From NCBI GenBank assembly GCA_001970955.1, contig MPUH01000185.1, positions 23,582 through 87,581 of the forward strand: a DNA stretch of 64,000 bases, read 5' to 3'. The position numbers were made by a program, and so were the translations under genes. Of this stretch, positions 1 to 11,001 are shown one piece after another (position 1 is the stretch's first letter; the number at the start of each line of letters is the position of its first letter). Origin of the DNA: Stentor coeruleus. Taxonomy: Eukaryota; Ciliophora; Heterotrichea; Heterotrichida; Stentoridae. The notes below the pieces were generated by a model, which worked only from the letters and a program-made list of their open reading frames with translations, searched no databases and was not told the DNA's origin.

Positions 1-2
1 GC

Positions 3-3000
3 TTACCTGCTGATAGGATGAGTACTGAAAATGCAAGTATTGTGACTAGTTGCTCTAGATGGCCATTGATTATTGATCCACAATTACAAGGTTCTAAATG
101 GATTCGTGGTATGCATGGAGAAGAGTTAGAAGTTATACAGTTCTCACAAGAAAGGTGGATTAAAAGACTTGAAGGGACAATTCAGCTTGGGAAAACGGTT
201 TTGATTGAGAATATTGGCCAGGAACTTGATGCGATTTTGGAACCTTTACTTGCTAGAGCTATTATTAAGAAAGGGAGAAACTCGTTTTTCATTAAACTTG
301 GATCTGAAGAAATCGAGTACAGTCCTTCATTTAAACTGTATTTACAGACTAAATTGTCTAATCCACATTATAGGCCTGAAATAGCCGCTCAGTGCACAAT
401 CATCAACTTTATTGTCACAGAAAGTGGTCTTGAAGATCAACTCCTTGCCACTGTCGTGAACCTCGAAAAACCTGAACTCGAAAGACAAAAGCAAGAACTA
501 GCCAAACAACAAAACGATTACAAAGTCATTCTTGCTAAACTCGAAGAAGATCTCCTTAACAACCTATCTTCAGCTGACCCTAACACAATTCTCTCTAACA
601 CCGAGCTTATCGAAGGTCTTGAACAAACAAAAAAACTTGCTGAAGAAATCAAACTTAAAACAATCGATGCCCAAAAAACCGAAGTCCAAATCAACCAACT
701 TCGTGAAGTTTATCGACGTGTTGCAGCTGAAGGTGCAACTCTTTACTTTTTAATTATTTCTTTATGTGTAGTCGATCATATGTATCAATATTCACTAGAA
801 TCATTTTTAACTTTCTATCTAAAAGCTATGGACAAAACACCTCAATTTGATGAAACAGATACTCGTGTCGTAACTTTAAGAGAAAACATTAGAATGACAA
901 TTTATCAATGGGTAAGTAGAGGTCTTTTTGAAAAACACAAACAAATTTTCTTAACTCAAATCACAATGCGTCTTATGCAAAAAACCGTCATAGATACACC
1001 TTATGATCATCAAATGGTAAATTTCCTTCTAAAATGCCCATTAAAACCCAATACTGAAAAACCAGCAACTTTAGACTGGCTACCAGATATAGCTTGGGCA
1101 GCAGTTCAAAAACTTATTGAAATTGAAGAATTCCAAAGCTTTGCCACAAACATGGAAAAAGATGCTCCAACAAGATTTAAAGAATGGTTTAATGATATTG
1201 CCCCAGAAAAAGCTAAATTACCATTAGATTGGAAACGTTTAGATAATACCCCATTCCAAAAATTGTTAGTTTTAAGATGTTTAAGACCAGATCGTTTAAC
1301 AACAGCAGTAAGCGATTGGATAAGAGATGCTTTACCAAGAGGAAGTGCTTATGTTGATATTGATCAAGGATGTAGTTTTGCTGATATATTAGAAAATGTT
1401 CTTGAAGATTGTACAAATACAACACCTATTTTCTTTATTTTAAGTCCTGGTACAGACCCTGTTGCTGATGTAGAAAAGATTGGGAAGACAAAAAGGACTA
1501 CAAATAAATTAGAAGAAGGGAAAAATTATTGGAATGTGGCTATGGGTCAAGGAACTGAAGATTGGGCTATGAAATGTTTGGAAGCAGGGCATAAAGAAGG
1601 TCATTGGGTTATATTACAAAACATTCATTTGATGCCAAAATGGCTGCTACAGCTTGAGAAAAAACTAGATTTCTTTGCTTCAGAAGGGTCGAATATAGAT
1701 TTTAGACTGTTTTTAAGTGCAGAACCATCAACGGATATCCCTATTGGTATACTTGATAGATCAATTAAATTAACTAATGAACCTCCACAAGGAATGAAAG
1801 CTAATCTTAAACGAGCTTTCGCTCAATTCCCTAAAGATGAGTTTAATGAAAAAGACCCAAGAGTTAAATCAATTCTTTTCGGTCTCTGTTATTTCCATGC
1901 TACAGTCGTTGAAAGACGTAAATTCGGTCCTAAAGGTTGGAATATGAGATATCCATTTAGTATGGGTGACCTTCGAGACTCTTCTTTAGTACTTTTCAAT
2001 TATCTTGAAAGTGCATCAGGAAGTACAAAAATACCATGGGAAGATCTTAGGTATATATTTGGAGAAATTATGTATGGAGGACATATTGTTGATGATTGGG
2101 ATAGAAAACTTTGTAAAGCTTACCTTAACAATCTAATGGACAATCCACTTTTAGATGAAACTGAAATGTTCCCATTCTGTGATGGAAAAGCAGCTTCATT
2201 CAAATCCCCAGCACCTACTGAATACTTAAAATATGTTGAATATATCGATGAAAAATTCCCATCAGAAACCCCTCTAGCTTTTGGTATGCATTCAAATGCT
2301 GAAATCGGTTTTAGAACTGCTCAAGGGAATTTCATGTTTAGCACTTTATTAGAACTTGCACCTAAAGATGATGCTGCAGCTGAAGAAGGAGCTATAAGGA
2401 CCAAGAATGAAATTGCTCAAGAAATCGTCACACATATATTAGACGATTTAAATCTTGAAAATATGAAATTTGACTTGGAGGATATTAAATCTAAAGTTCC
2501 TGAAGGTGAAGAGAAAATGTGTTTTATTAATGTGTTTTTACAAGAATGTGAGTATATGAATGTTTTGACTCAAGAAATTCTTAGAAGCCTTCAAGAGATT
2601 AACCTTGCACTTAATGGTGAATTGACACCAACTGAAAAAATGGAAAATACTATTGATAGTTTAGTATTAGAACGTGTTCCTGTTACATGGACTGAATTAG
2701 CTTATCCTTCTTGTAGAGGTCTTGGATCATGGCTTGTGAACTTACAAGCTAGAGTTGAACAATTGAGTACTTGGAAAGATGAACCAACAACAGTACCTAA
2801 GATAACAAATATAGCTAGATTGTTTAATCCACAATCTTTCTTGACTGCAGTTAAACAATATCATGCACAGAGGACACAATCTGAATTGAATAGATTATAT
2901 ATTCAGACTGATATTACTAAGAGATATGAAAATGAAACTGAAGATGCCCCTCGTGAAGGAACTTTGGTTACTGGGTTGTTTTTAGATGGTGCTAGATGGG

Positions 3001-3272
3001 ATGTTACGAATAATCAACTTGAAGAAAGCAGACCAAAAGAAATGTTCTGCCCTATGCCTGTAGTTAATTGTAAAGCTGCTATTGTGCAGATTGAAGCCAA
3101 AGAAGATAAAAATATTTACTTGTGCCCGGTTTATAAGACTGAAAATAGAGGCAACACTTATGTTTTTACTTCTCAACTCCGTACTCCTCGTTATCCTGCT
3201 CCTAAGTGGGTGTTGGCAGGAGTAGCTTTAATTATGGATGTTGAAGGACTAGGTGATGCAGTTAAAAAGTAA
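3..3272 (+). CDS. Axonemal dynein heavy chain, C-terminal part (5' truncated by window)
   Basis: This is the last ~1,089 residues of an axonemal dynein heavy chain, the ATP-driven motor of ciliary beating. The frame is open to the window edge: codons before the first ATG read LPADR, and 'LPADR-M-STENA' is the usual dynein context entering AAA5, so ATG 18 is internal. Seen in order: the AAA5 region, the strut coiled coil (about residues 140-240), the AAA6 region, and the C-terminal domain ending near PKWVLAGVAL. The motifs GHWVILQNIHL, ITNEPP-like LTNEPPQGM, FGLCYFHATVVERRKFGP and AFGMHSNAEIGF fit two-headed/outer-arm beta-type chains (DNAH9/11/17 or DNAH10 group). That subtype is tentative. 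A full chain is ~4,500 aa, so about three quarters lies upstream. No intron is visible. The stop is TAA. Confidence 0.95.
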   Translation, partial: LPADRMSTENASIVTSCSRWPLIIDPQLQGSKWIRGMHGEELEVIQFSQERWIKRLEGTIQLGKTVLIENIGQELDAILEPLLARAIIKKGRNSFFIKLGSEEIEYSPSFKLYLQTKLSNPHYRPEIAAQCTIINFIVTESGLEDQLLATVVNLEKPELERQKQELAKQQNDYKVILAKLEEDLLNNLSSADPNTILSNTELIEGLEQTKKLAEEIKLKTIDAQKTEVQINQLREVYRRVAAEGATLYFLIISLCVVDHMYQYSLESFLTFYLKAMDKTPQFDETDTRVVTLRENIRMTIYQWVSRGLFEKHKQIFLTQITMRLMQKTVIDTPYDHQMVNFLLKCPLKPNTEKPATLDWLPDIAWAAVQKLIEIEEFQSFATNMEKDAPTRFKEWFNDIAPEKAKLPLDWKRLDNTPFQKLLVLRCLRPDRLTTAVSDWIRDALPRGSAYVDIDQGCSFADILENVLEDCTNTTPIFFILSPGTDPVADVEKIGKTKRTTNKLEEGKNYWNVAMGQGTEDWAMKCLEAGHKEGHWVILQNIHLMPKWLLQLEKKLDFFASEGSNIDFRLFLSAEPSTDIPIGILDRSIKLTNEPPQGMKANLKRAFAQFPKDEFNEKDPRVKSILFGLCYFHATVVERRKFGPKGWNMRYPFSMGDLRDSSLVLFNYLESASGSTKIPWEDLRYIFGEIMYGGHIVDDWDRKLCKAYLNNLMDNPLLDETEMFPFCDGKAASFKSPAPTEYLKYVEYIDEKFPSETPLAFGMHSNAEIGFRTAQGNFMFSTLLELAPKDDAAAEEGAIRTKNEIAQEIVTHILDDLNLENMKFDLEDIKSKVPEGEEKMCFINVFLQECEYMNVLTQEILRSLQEINLALNGELTPTEKMENTIDSLVLERVPVTWTELAYPSCRGLGSWLVNLQARVEQLSTWKDEPTTVPKITNIARLFNPQSFLTAVKQYHAQRTQSELNRLYIQTDITKRYENETEDAPREGTLVTGLFLDGARWDVTNNQLEESRPKEMFCPMPVVNCKAAIVQIEAKEDKNIYLCPVYKTENRGNTYVFTSQLRTPRYPAPKWVLAGVALIMDVEGLGDAVKK

Positions 3273-3347
3273 TAACTAATCCTTCACTTAAAAAAACTTT
3301 TTTTAAATATGAAATTTCTTGATAGTTTTAGAATAAAACTCTCATAA

Positions 3348-5972
3348 ATGAATTTAACAGCAAAACTTCCACTTATCAGAAGAAGCAATGATTCAAGGGG
3401 TTCACTAAGATCAACATTAGGTCCAATAAGTCTTTCCATGTTTAGTCCAAAAGAGAAAAAAGAGTACCCAATAAAATTCCTTAGGCCATCACGAGAAGGT
3501 AGAGGTGGGTCAATGGAAACATATAAAGGGCCAATTGGCCTTGATGCGAAATTGGATTTTGTTGATACATTCAAACATCTTCCTATGTTTACAGAGCGAA
3601 ATCGTATTCAAAATCTTGAAGATACCCCAAATATAGCATATTTAGGAGAAGTGTCTAGAAGAAACCTAAAACCTGAGCCATTTGGTATTGTCAGAAGAAA
3701 TGGTCCTGAAACATCTATAGATATTCAAGGATATGGTATGGGAGATACATATGCTGAAGCGTTTTCTGAAGGTTTAAGTGTTGTAAAAGATGTTGAAACA
3801 TTAAATTTAAAAGAAAACAGACTTACAGACTCAGGAGCCTCAAAAATCTTAAACAAACTTATTGCTAGAAACCTTAAAAAAGTAATTTTATCTGAAAATC
3901 GTATTGGTTTGAAGTCTATTTTATGTTTAGAAAAAATACTCAATCATGTTGACAGTAAAATAAAAGTCCTTGAACTTGAAAAAACACATTTATCTGATAA
4001 AGCTTTAGAATCTCTTTGTAGATTACTTATTGATAATAAAATACTTGTGAGATTATCTTTAGCTAAAAACAATATAGGTGAAGGATGTGCGAAACCTTTA
4101 AAAGAACTTATAATATCAAACAACACTTTAAAGTATCTTGATTTACATTGGAATCAATTAGGGAAAGAAGGAGCTATTGATTTTTTTGAAGGACTTGGGC
4201 AGAATAAAAGCCTTAAACATTTAGACCTATCTTGGAATTCTTTAGGAAGAAGTAATAATTTCGCCACTGCCAAAGCTCTGGGACAAGCATTGAATTCACA
4301 GAAATTCTTACAACATGTGGATTTGTCACATAACTATTTTAACCAAAAAGAATGTGAAATTATTGGTGATGGGCTTTTAGAAAACCATAGAATATATGGA
4401 ATTCATATGGCAGGAAATGATTGTCATGTTGACTCTAAAGGTTATATTATCCCTGTAGAATATCAAAACAAAACAGATCAAGGTCATTTACATACCCGTT
4501 TATTATCAATTTCTCGTTTCAAAGAACATAACATTTCCCGTCTAAACTGTTGGATTTGTGAAAAGTGGGTTGAAGTTTATTTTGATTGGAAGCCTGAAAT
4601 ATCAGGTCAAGAATGTAATGGGCCTATATTCATACATTTAGATTGTGATAATTATAAACCCTCAGTAACTCAAGAGAAAAATGGGATTTTTTCAATCAAA
4701 CGCATGGTCCCACATGGACATATAAAATTTTTCTTTAGCGCAGATTCTAAATTTATGAGGTCTAAAGAATATAAAACTAAAATTTTAGATACACCGATAA
4801 GACTTGAATTTCCTACTCCAGATAAGAAAAAATTCCATATAAATATAAGTAAAGTTAATGTTATATATATTGAATCAGAAGATTGGGATCCACAAGGACC
4901 TGAAGTTAAACCACGAAATGACCCAAAAGTACGTGAATGGACTGAGACGATAATTGAAAAAATACCTTGGGATTTTAATACAAGTACATTTAAAGATTAT
5001 AGATTTGATACTGAAGAGGTACTTAGCAAATGTATAAATTTTGATTTTGATGTTTCTAATATAAAAGATATTATAACTGATGGTAATGAAAGACAGGAAA
5101 TACAAGATTCTTTAGCTAGTCATTATAAATTAATTACTGAAGCTTTTAAGCAACTATCTGCGACTAGTGGGATTGAACTTTTTAATATAGGGAAAAATAC
5201 ACTTAATGAGTTTCTGAAAAAATGCAACCTTTTTTCTACGGATTTTACTATGAATGATGTGGCTATTTTGTGGAATTTATCAAATGCTCCTCAAGTTAAA
5301 GGGGAAGCTTTTAATGCTGGGAATGGACTTTGTAGGTATGAATTTGCGGAGTTTATGGTCAGGTTGGCTATAGATAAATTTTATAAGAATAAAAAAGTTA
5401 AGACTATAAAAGAAGCTTTGGAAAGGTTAATGAATGAATATTTAGTACCGGGAATGAAGCTTTTTGACCAGTCTAGTTGGAAGACGGATTTTTATTTAAT
5501 TGAAGATGTTGATCATGTGCTTAAAGCTTTTAAGCCGATATTAGAACCGGTATTTATTAAATATGCTGCTAGTGGAAAAGGACCTTTGGATAAAATTAAT
5601 TTGCATGAGTTTAGAATGTTTTGCAATGACGCTGGGTTGAATAGTGATACTTTTGCTATGAGAGAAATAGATATGTGCTTTCGTCAAGCTATGATGACTG
5701 AAATTGATGAAATTCTTGATGGAGATCATTTAGAAATGGTTTATGTAGAATTTGTGGAAGGCTTAGCTAGAGTTGCTGATCTATTATATATGAATCCAAA
5801 AGATCCTGAACTACTTGCATTTAAACTTTTAAAAATCATGCCTTCTGTTGCTAAGGTATGTCCTGATCATATTACAAAATTTTTTGAGTGGCCTTCAGAT
5901 GAAACACTGTTTAATTTGAAATATAAAAAACGGTATGTAGCAAAATATGAGTATGTGCATTCTTCAAATTAA
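3348..5972 (+). CDS. Leucine-rich-repeat protein with C-terminal EF-hand-like region
   Basis: The 874-aa protein has a basic N-terminus, then about seven ribonuclease-inhibitor-type LRRs at ~125-350 (for example VETLNLKENRLTDSGA, LKYLDLHWNQLGKEGA, LKHLDLSWNSLG). A middle all-beta-looking region (~385-530) carries a CWIC motif. The C-terminal half is helical and resembles degenerate EF-hands without a clear DxDxDG loop. This layout resembles large ciliate LRR proteins often found in cilia; that role is inference and no specific orthologue is recognised. It starts 75 bp after the dynein stop on the same strand. The last 49 bases of coding sequence are repeated after the N at 5997. The C-terminus is intact in the first copy, and both copies end at the same TAA. 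Confidence 0.8.
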   Translation: MNLTAKLPLIRRSNDSRGSLRSTLGPISLSMFSPKEKKEYPIKFLRPSREGRGGSMETYKGPIGLDAKLDFVDTFKHLPMFTERNRIQNLEDTPNIAYLGEVSRRNLKPEPFGIVRRNGPETSIDIQGYGMGDTYAEAFSEGLSVVKDVETLNLKENRLTDSGASKILNKLIARNLKKVILSENRIGLKSILCLEKILNHVDSKIKVLELEKTHLSDKALESLCRLLIDNKILVRLSLAKNNIGEGCAKPLKELIISNNTLKYLDLHWNQLGKEGAIDFFEGLGQNKSLKHLDLSWNSLGRSNNFATAKALGQALNSQKFLQHVDLSHNYFNQKECEIIGDGLLENHRIYGIHMAGNDCHVDSKGYIIPVEYQNKTDQGHLHTRLLSISRFKEHNISRLNCWICEKWVEVYFDWKPEISGQECNGPIFIHLDCDNYKPSVTQEKNGIFSIKRMVPHGHIKFFFSADSKFMRSKEYKTKILDTPIRLEFPTPDKKKFHINISKVNVIYIESEDWDPQGPEVKPRNDPKVREWTETIIEKIPWDFNTSTFKDYRFDTEEVLSKCINFDFDVSNIKDIITDGNERQEIQDSLASHYKLITEAFKQLSATSGIELFNIGKNTLNEFLKKCNLFSTDFTMNDVAILWNLSNAPQVKGEAFNAGNGLCRYEFAEFMVRLAIDKFYKNKKVKTIKEALERLMNEYLVPGMKLFDQSSWKTDFYLIEDVDHVLKAFKPILEPVFIKYAASGKGPLDKINLHEFRMFCNDAGLNSDTFAMREIDMCFRQAMMTEIDEILDGDHLEMVYVEFVEGLARVADLLYMNPKDPELLAFKLLKIMPSVAKVCPDHITKFFEWPSDETLFNLKYKKRYVAKYEYVHSSN

Positions 5973-6047
5973 CGATTATATCAAGAACTAAAACTGNTAA
6001 AAAACGGTATGTAGCAAAATATGAGTATGTGCATTCTTCAAATTAAC
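5924..6047. repeat. Assembly junction: duplicated flank around N at 5997
   Basis: A 50-bp sequence at 5924-5973 recurs exactly at 5998-6047. Between the copies lie 23 bp of unique sequence and a single N. The duplicate covers the last codons and stop of the LRR gene. It is most simply two contig ends that overlap and were not merged. The extra 23 bp would be low-quality contig end or an allelic difference. Confidence 0.85.
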
Positions 6048-6959
6048 TTCTAATAATATTTTTAATTCTTTATCTAATCAGTAATACCAATTCAATTTAA
6101 TACTAAAATTTTCCATTTACTTTTTTTGTTTTTCGACATGACAACTCATAACCTTAAATATACCAAAATCTTCTACAAACCCTTTGACTTCAATAAAAGC
6201 TATTTAATCAAATTCATTTTACTTTGTAATTTTTTAAAGGATATCTTCCATTTAGATTATGAAATATACACTTGCAACACAACAAAAAAGCATATATTAA
6301 AATATATAATCCAAGTTATGAGCGTATATCTATATAATCCCATATGATATATAATAATTATCCTTAGAGTTTCTATGAGAATCATTACTAAAAGATAAGC
6401 ATATAAAATATGGAATAAAAATATAATTATTATCGGAAATACTTTTATCCTATTTTTATATTATGTAAATTACACAATTTTGCTTTATTAGTGTTAATTC
6501 TTGATTGAGTTTATCCATGATGTTCTCGTTGATAATGATTTTTATTAGTTCTTGAGCTACTCTTTAATACCACAGGGTTTATCTTTTATCATATAAAACT
6601 TTTACGATGATATTTATAGCAATCACACATAATTTTTATTTAATCACTAAACTTAAAACTCCCAAAATTCCCTATTCTTAATCATCTAACTTCAGTATAA
6701 TATTCTCGAACATTAAAATCTCTCTTACAAAACCATTTCTCAAAAACCCTTCCAATCTTAAGCCCAATTTAATGATAATTCTCATCAAAAATATCAAAAC
6801 CCTATATCTAACTATAAACTCAAACTACTTCTAAATTCATAATCACAAGAAAACCTAAACCCACAAAAAACTTCCCCACAACCCAAACCAGAAACCATAC
6901 AACAACCTACCTAAAAAAAAAAAAAACCAATAATTATACAAAAGTGCACAAATTAATCA
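6048..6959. other. Intergenic, convergent gene ends
   Basis: This AT-rich spacer lies between the 3' ends of the LRR gene (+) and the ArfGAP-like gene (-). The right half is A/C-rich on the + strand with a poly-A run near 6913. The 73-codon ORF at 6126-6347 has only AT-driven composition. No RNA gene or repeat is seen. Confidence 0.6.
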
Positions 6960-7622
6960 TTATCTATTGTATTCCTTACTAGAACTTTCTTCCATCTTCA
7001 CATACTCCGGACTTAAAGTTTCAGTATAATCCGAAAGTACACTTGTAGCTGTTCTACATGTATAAGCCCTTAATCCACATATCGCATTAACTCCTGTATT
7101 TTTAATTCTCTGTAAAGTTTCTCCATCAATATTCTCTATAACTCCTTCAACAACCCTTTTATCTTTGAATCCAAACAGATTTAATGATTCTTTTGTTCGA
7201 TCCCACCAAGATTTTGGTTCATATCCTATAGGGTAAAGTCCTTGAATAATAGTTGGAGCAGGAGGTGGAGGATAATTGTATATTTCTGATTTAATTAAAT
7301 TTTTGTAGTATTGAGCTGCTTGACATGAGTATTTCTGAGCTAGTGTAAAGGTTTTTGGAATACCGTATTGACTCATTAAACAACGTAAACGATGATTGCC
7401 TCCGTTTTGGAGCTTTAGAACTTCATCATTAGTCCATCCTGCCATTTGTAAAGATTTGATCATGACTTGATCACTGCATTGGGATTTTATTTGATGAGCA
7501 CAGTCAATACATAGGAAAATACAAAACTCTGTGCATGCCCAACTGGAGTTTTTATATCCACACTCGAAGCATTTGAAATTATCATCTGAATTGTGAATAG
7601 AACGAAGTAACTCTATGGACAT
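6960..7622 (-). CDS. ArfGAP-like zinc-finger protein, arginine finger replaced by Lys
   Basis: The 220-aa protein has an N-terminal ArfGAP-type domain (~10-115). It shows the C-x2-C-x16-C-x2-C zinc finger (CFEC...CIDC, residues 18-40), the conserved Trp in 'NSSWA', then GWTNDEVLKLQNGGN and a KYSCQAAQYYKNL segment equivalent to the KYxxxAAxYY of ArfGAP families. ArfGAPs stimulate GTP hydrolysis by Arf GTPases through an arginine in the 'HRSLG' loop. Here the aligned loop reads QIKSQC, with Lys in that position, so catalysis may be weak or lost (inference). The C-terminal ~100 aa are unrecognised, beginning with a Pro-rich PPPPAPT stretch. It is related to the gene at 40837-41727. A single ORF ends at TAA, and its start lies in a region with C/A-rich sequence upstream on its own strand. 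Confidence 0.8.
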   Translation of the reverse strand: MSIELLRSIHNSDDNFKCFECGYKNSSWACTEFCIFLCIDCAHQIKSQCSDQVMIKSLQMAGWTNDEVLKLQNGGNHRLRCLMSQYGIPKTFTLAQKYSCQAAQYYKNLIKSEIYNYPPPPAPTIIQGLYPIGYEPKSWWDRTKESLNLFGFKDKRVVEGVIENIDGETLQRIKNTGVNAICGLRAYTCRTATSVLSDYTETLSPEYVKMEESSSKEYNR

Positions 7623-8548
7623 TATTAATTATTTTACCTGGAAAGGAATGGGTTAGGCTTTTTTTGATTTTTTAATGAAAATTAGGGTGATTAATTTTGG
7701 AATAGGATTTTTGAGAGTGAGGCTAAATTGAGAAACTTTTAATGAAATATGATAAAATGTTTTGTGTTTTGATTAGAGCTCCTGGCATAGGGGTTTTAAG
7801 GTAATGTGATTGAAATTGATGTAGGAATGGCTTGTTGTGGTTATTATATAATTAGTTTTATTGTTGGTTTATTATAAACTTTTTATTTATGTTTTTCTTC
7901 AGGCTTTATGTTTCTAAATTATTTTCTTTCAACTTAGAAACAATTATGAAATCATATATATTTTTGTATTTAAGTAAAAAATATGTATCGTAATTGAAGC
8001 TAGTCAATATATGTATAGTTTCAATTAGTATATACATAATCATCATAATCAATAGTATATTTTAACTATTTAAGCAAATGAAATTAGTATTGTTCTCAAT
8101 TCCTATTCAAAATAACTATGATATTATTGGAAAAGATATATTATAAGTTTTATTCTTATCCTTATGCATTAATAAAATCATTAAGGTGCCAAAAATATAA
8201 TTCTAATAATATTTACAATCTATAAACAACTTTCAAACAAAGTCACATTATAATTTTTTCCTATTCTATCTGATATAATAAGCCAATAAACTGATATTTC
8301 AAACTATAACATTATCTATATCAATAAAAAAATAAACTAATAAAAAAATAGCACACCCATACTACAATCAATAAAAAAAAATATAACTCTATTCAATAAT
8401 CGAAGCACACCACAATTCATATATTATCAATTCACTATAAAATATACAAAATCATTAAAAAATATTCTCATTACATCCATTTGATATATAATTCATATTT
8501 AATTTCCTATAATTTTTATCAGATAAAATATCCCTTACGTATTTTTTT
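7623..8548. other. Intergenic, upstream of ArfGAP-like gene and downstream of kelch gene
   Basis: The first ~250 bp (7623-7870) are G/T-rich on the + strand, that is C/A-rich on the strand of the ArfGAP-like gene. This is the composition typical of 5' flanks in this window. The remainder is A/T-rich with many short poly-A runs. No gene or RNA is seen. Confidence 0.55.
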
Positions 8549-10207
8549 TTATATAATCATAGCTTTAACTACTCTAGTAATAACCATAATGCATTTCTTT
8601 TTTTCAATATTTGCCGCAGGCATTGAGATATTTAAAAATTCGATAATTTGATCCAAGCTTTGAAAATGAAGTTTTGGCTTTTCTAAGACCCTATCTAAAA
8701 TGGATATAAATTTATGAACTTTTTTATATGTGTAAAATTCAAAGCCTAGATTTTTTTTCAAACACACATAAAGTTGTTTTATACTAATTTCCTTTTCTTC
8801 CCCAAATTCAGAAGAAAGTTTTGAGATTTCAAGTGGGCTTAGATCTTTTGTCAAAATCTTACTGTATATTTGGCAAATAACTTTAATCATTCGCTTTCTA
8901 GGAAGTCTTACAAGCATATCATTTTTTTTTATTATAACCATAGAAAGTATATCGTCTTTTGAAAGAAAAGTCATGTTTTTAGACTGGAAAACATCATTAG
9001 AAAAGTTCCCTGTTTCACTAGTTTTCAGTGTATAACTATTCTTGCTTCTAGATTTCGATGATTCTGTTTTAAATGTTCTTGCATCTTTACCAGAATCAAA
9101 GGTTCTCATACTTAAATTTTTTACGCTATCTAAAGCATCATCTGTATCTAAATTAATCGCTTTTGGGATTAGAATCTTAGCATCTCTAACAATAGGAGCT
9201 TTTTTAATAGAATCTGTATTGTTTAAGTCTTTAATAATAACAGTTTGTGATTTCATATTAAAATTCAAAGATGCAGTGTAATGTATCCATCTATGAGAAG
9301 TCATGAATTTTATAGCAAATTTTGGAAAAGCCATTATTATAATATATTCTTCAGTAACTTTGATTGGATAGTTTTCAAAATAATCTAATCCAGGGGATAG
9401 GATTTCTGAGAAACCATTTTTATGAGTGAACATGTAACAGGATTGGATTGGTTTTGATGATGGGGATAGACCTCCCCAAATAAAAGCGGTCTTACTTGAT
9501 GAGCCGGATAGAGGATTGAAAATGTTGATAGGGAAAGAGTAAGGCTCGATTTGAAGCTCTTTTGTTTCTGATTCTAGGTTTATTGAATAAACAGATCTAC
9601 TTGGGGTGTATGAAGGGAGAATAGCACCAGCGAAATAATACAGTTTAGAACCCAACAAAAAGCATCCAGGATAAATCAAATTTTCAATTTTAAAGCTATT
9701 TTCTGACAGACTTGAAGGCTCACAGCTATTTAAAACACCATCATCACCTTGTTCTTCTTTATGAATAAAAACTTCCCAAGAATTGTCATTTAAATTATAT
9801 CTCATAATAGGGCACCCAGAAAATTCCTTCTGGTTATTCCCCGATTTTTTTTCAGTTACCCCTCCAGCATAGTATAAATCAGTCTTATATTTAAATAACC
9901 CACCAAGTTTAGCAGGAATAGGTAAAGGAGTGAGGATATTTAATTGAGCATATTCTAGATTTATAAGATAACAACGAGTTCTAAGGGATTTAGACTTGCT
10001 AGTCCCCCCAGCTATAATAATCGTATTTTCATCCAAGTACCCAAGAACTGAATCGCTAGGAAAGCATTTGTCAATAGAAAATTTTAGTTTTTTAGTAGAA
10101 GTTTGAGTTAATCTGAGAACAAAAGACTCAGATCTGTTTACGTAGTATGTAAAAACTTCACTATAAGACTTTTTAAGAAGGTTAGGCTCTGACCTACTGT
10201 TTCCCAT
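8549..10207 (-). CDS. Kelch-repeat protein with putative N-myristoylation site
   Basis: The 552-aa protein begins MGNSRSEP, which fits the N-myristoylation pattern (Gly2, Ser6), so membrane anchoring is plausible. Residues ~45-310 form divergent kelch blades, with paired-Gly motifs such as IIIAGGTSKS, LYYAGGVTEK, YYFAGAI and AFIWGGLSPS. This suggests a single beta-propeller used for protein binding. A Ser/Lys-rich linker (~345-400) is followed by a helical C-terminal region (~430-552) that resembles degenerate EF-hand pairs, without calcium-binding loops. No BTB domain is present. The gene is a single ORF ending TAA and is transcribed divergently from the RING gene at 11002. No specific orthologue is recognised. 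Confidence 0.75.
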   Translation of the reverse strand: MGNSRSEPNLLKKSYSEVFTYYVNRSESFVLRLTQTSTKKLKFSIDKCFPSDSVLGYLDENTIIIAGGTSKSKSLRTRCYLINLEYAQLNILTPLPIPAKLGGLFKYKTDLYYAGGVTEKKSGNNQKEFSGCPIMRYNLNDNSWEVFIHKEEQGDDGVLNSCEPSSLSENSFKIENLIYPGCFLLGSKLYYFAGAILPSYTPSRSVYSINLESETKELQIEPYSFPINIFNPLSGSSSKTAFIWGGLSPSSKPIQSCYMFTHKNGFSEILSPGLDYFENYPIKVTEEYIIIMAFPKFAIKFMTSHRWIHYTASLNFNMKSQTVIIKDLNNTDSIKKAPIVRDAKILIPKAINLDTDDALDSVKNLSMRTFDSGKDARTFKTESSKSRSKNSYTLKTSETGNFSNDVFQSKNMTFLSKDDILSMVIIKKNDMLVRLPRKRMIKVICQIYSKILTKDLSPLEISKLSSEFGEEKEISIKQLYVCLKKNLGFEFYTYKKVHKFISILDRVLEKPKLHFQSLDQIIEFLNISMPAANIEKKKCIMVITRVVKAMII

Positions 10208-11001
10208 TTTTTAATCTTTATGCGCATAGAATTATTGAATAAGCATAGATTACAGTATGGTAAAGATATATTGGATAATTGTTTTGTCTAAATGATTAAA
10301 TAAACCTTAGTGAAGAAATTATTTAGTATTAATTTAAATAAAAGCAGTAGAATTGGTAAACTAAATTCAAAAAAATAATAAAGACTGCAACTATGAAATT
10401 CAATAAGATATCATAAAAAATCAGGGATCTGGAAGCAAATATCATAAAGGTATCTATAGGATTTTATCTTCGAACTGGGTTAATATTTTTATGCAAATTT
10501 TTATATATTTTTATGCAAATCTTTATATATTTTAATAATGCTTTACTATGATAGTTTAAAAAGATTTGACGAAGCACCCCATGATGAAATGCGAAAATGC
10601 TCTTAAGTTTCAGAGTTTTAATCGAAGATTTTTAAATAAAAAAATGATATGATAAAGTTTGAATTCATAGTTTATATTTTAAATTGAAAAAATAGATTTT
10701 TTTCAAGATTATTTTTATGTAAAAAGTAAATTTAATTTAATGTTTTTACTAGGTAATCAACTTTAATTTTCTTATTGACCATATTTTCACATAATTTTTA
10801 TTTTCCTATCTGAAAATATAGAATACGAAATTTATTAGCAAAAATTACTAACAAAATCAAAACTTTAAAAAACTCAAAACTATTATCTATAAACTGTTTA
10901 AAAATCTTAACTCTATTCGCCAGCATATAAATTATAATTCAATTAGATAAACTATATTATAGTTCTTAGTATTAATCAGATAATAGTTTTATATTAAAAA
11001 A
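10208..11001. other. Divergent intergenic region (kelch - / RING +)
   Basis: This presumably holds promoters for both neighbours. It is about 75-80% A+T. It contains a 22-bp tandem repeat at 10484-10527, listed separately. No core promoter element can be assigned with confidence. Confidence 0.5.
10484..10527. repeat. 22-bp tandem repeat with ATGCAAAT core
   Basis: Two adjacent copies of a 22-bp unit, ATTTTTATGCAAATTTTTAT-like, differ at one base (ATGCAAATTT versus ATGCAAATCT). ATGCAAAT starts at 10491 and 10513. The repeat lies in the divergent promoter interval between the kelch and RING genes. Confidence 0.6.

Noticed and set aside
6126-6347. 73-codon plus-strand ORF between convergent genes
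   Set aside because: Lys/Asn/Ile/Tyr/Phe composition is what random AT-rich DNA gives; no motif or flank pattern.
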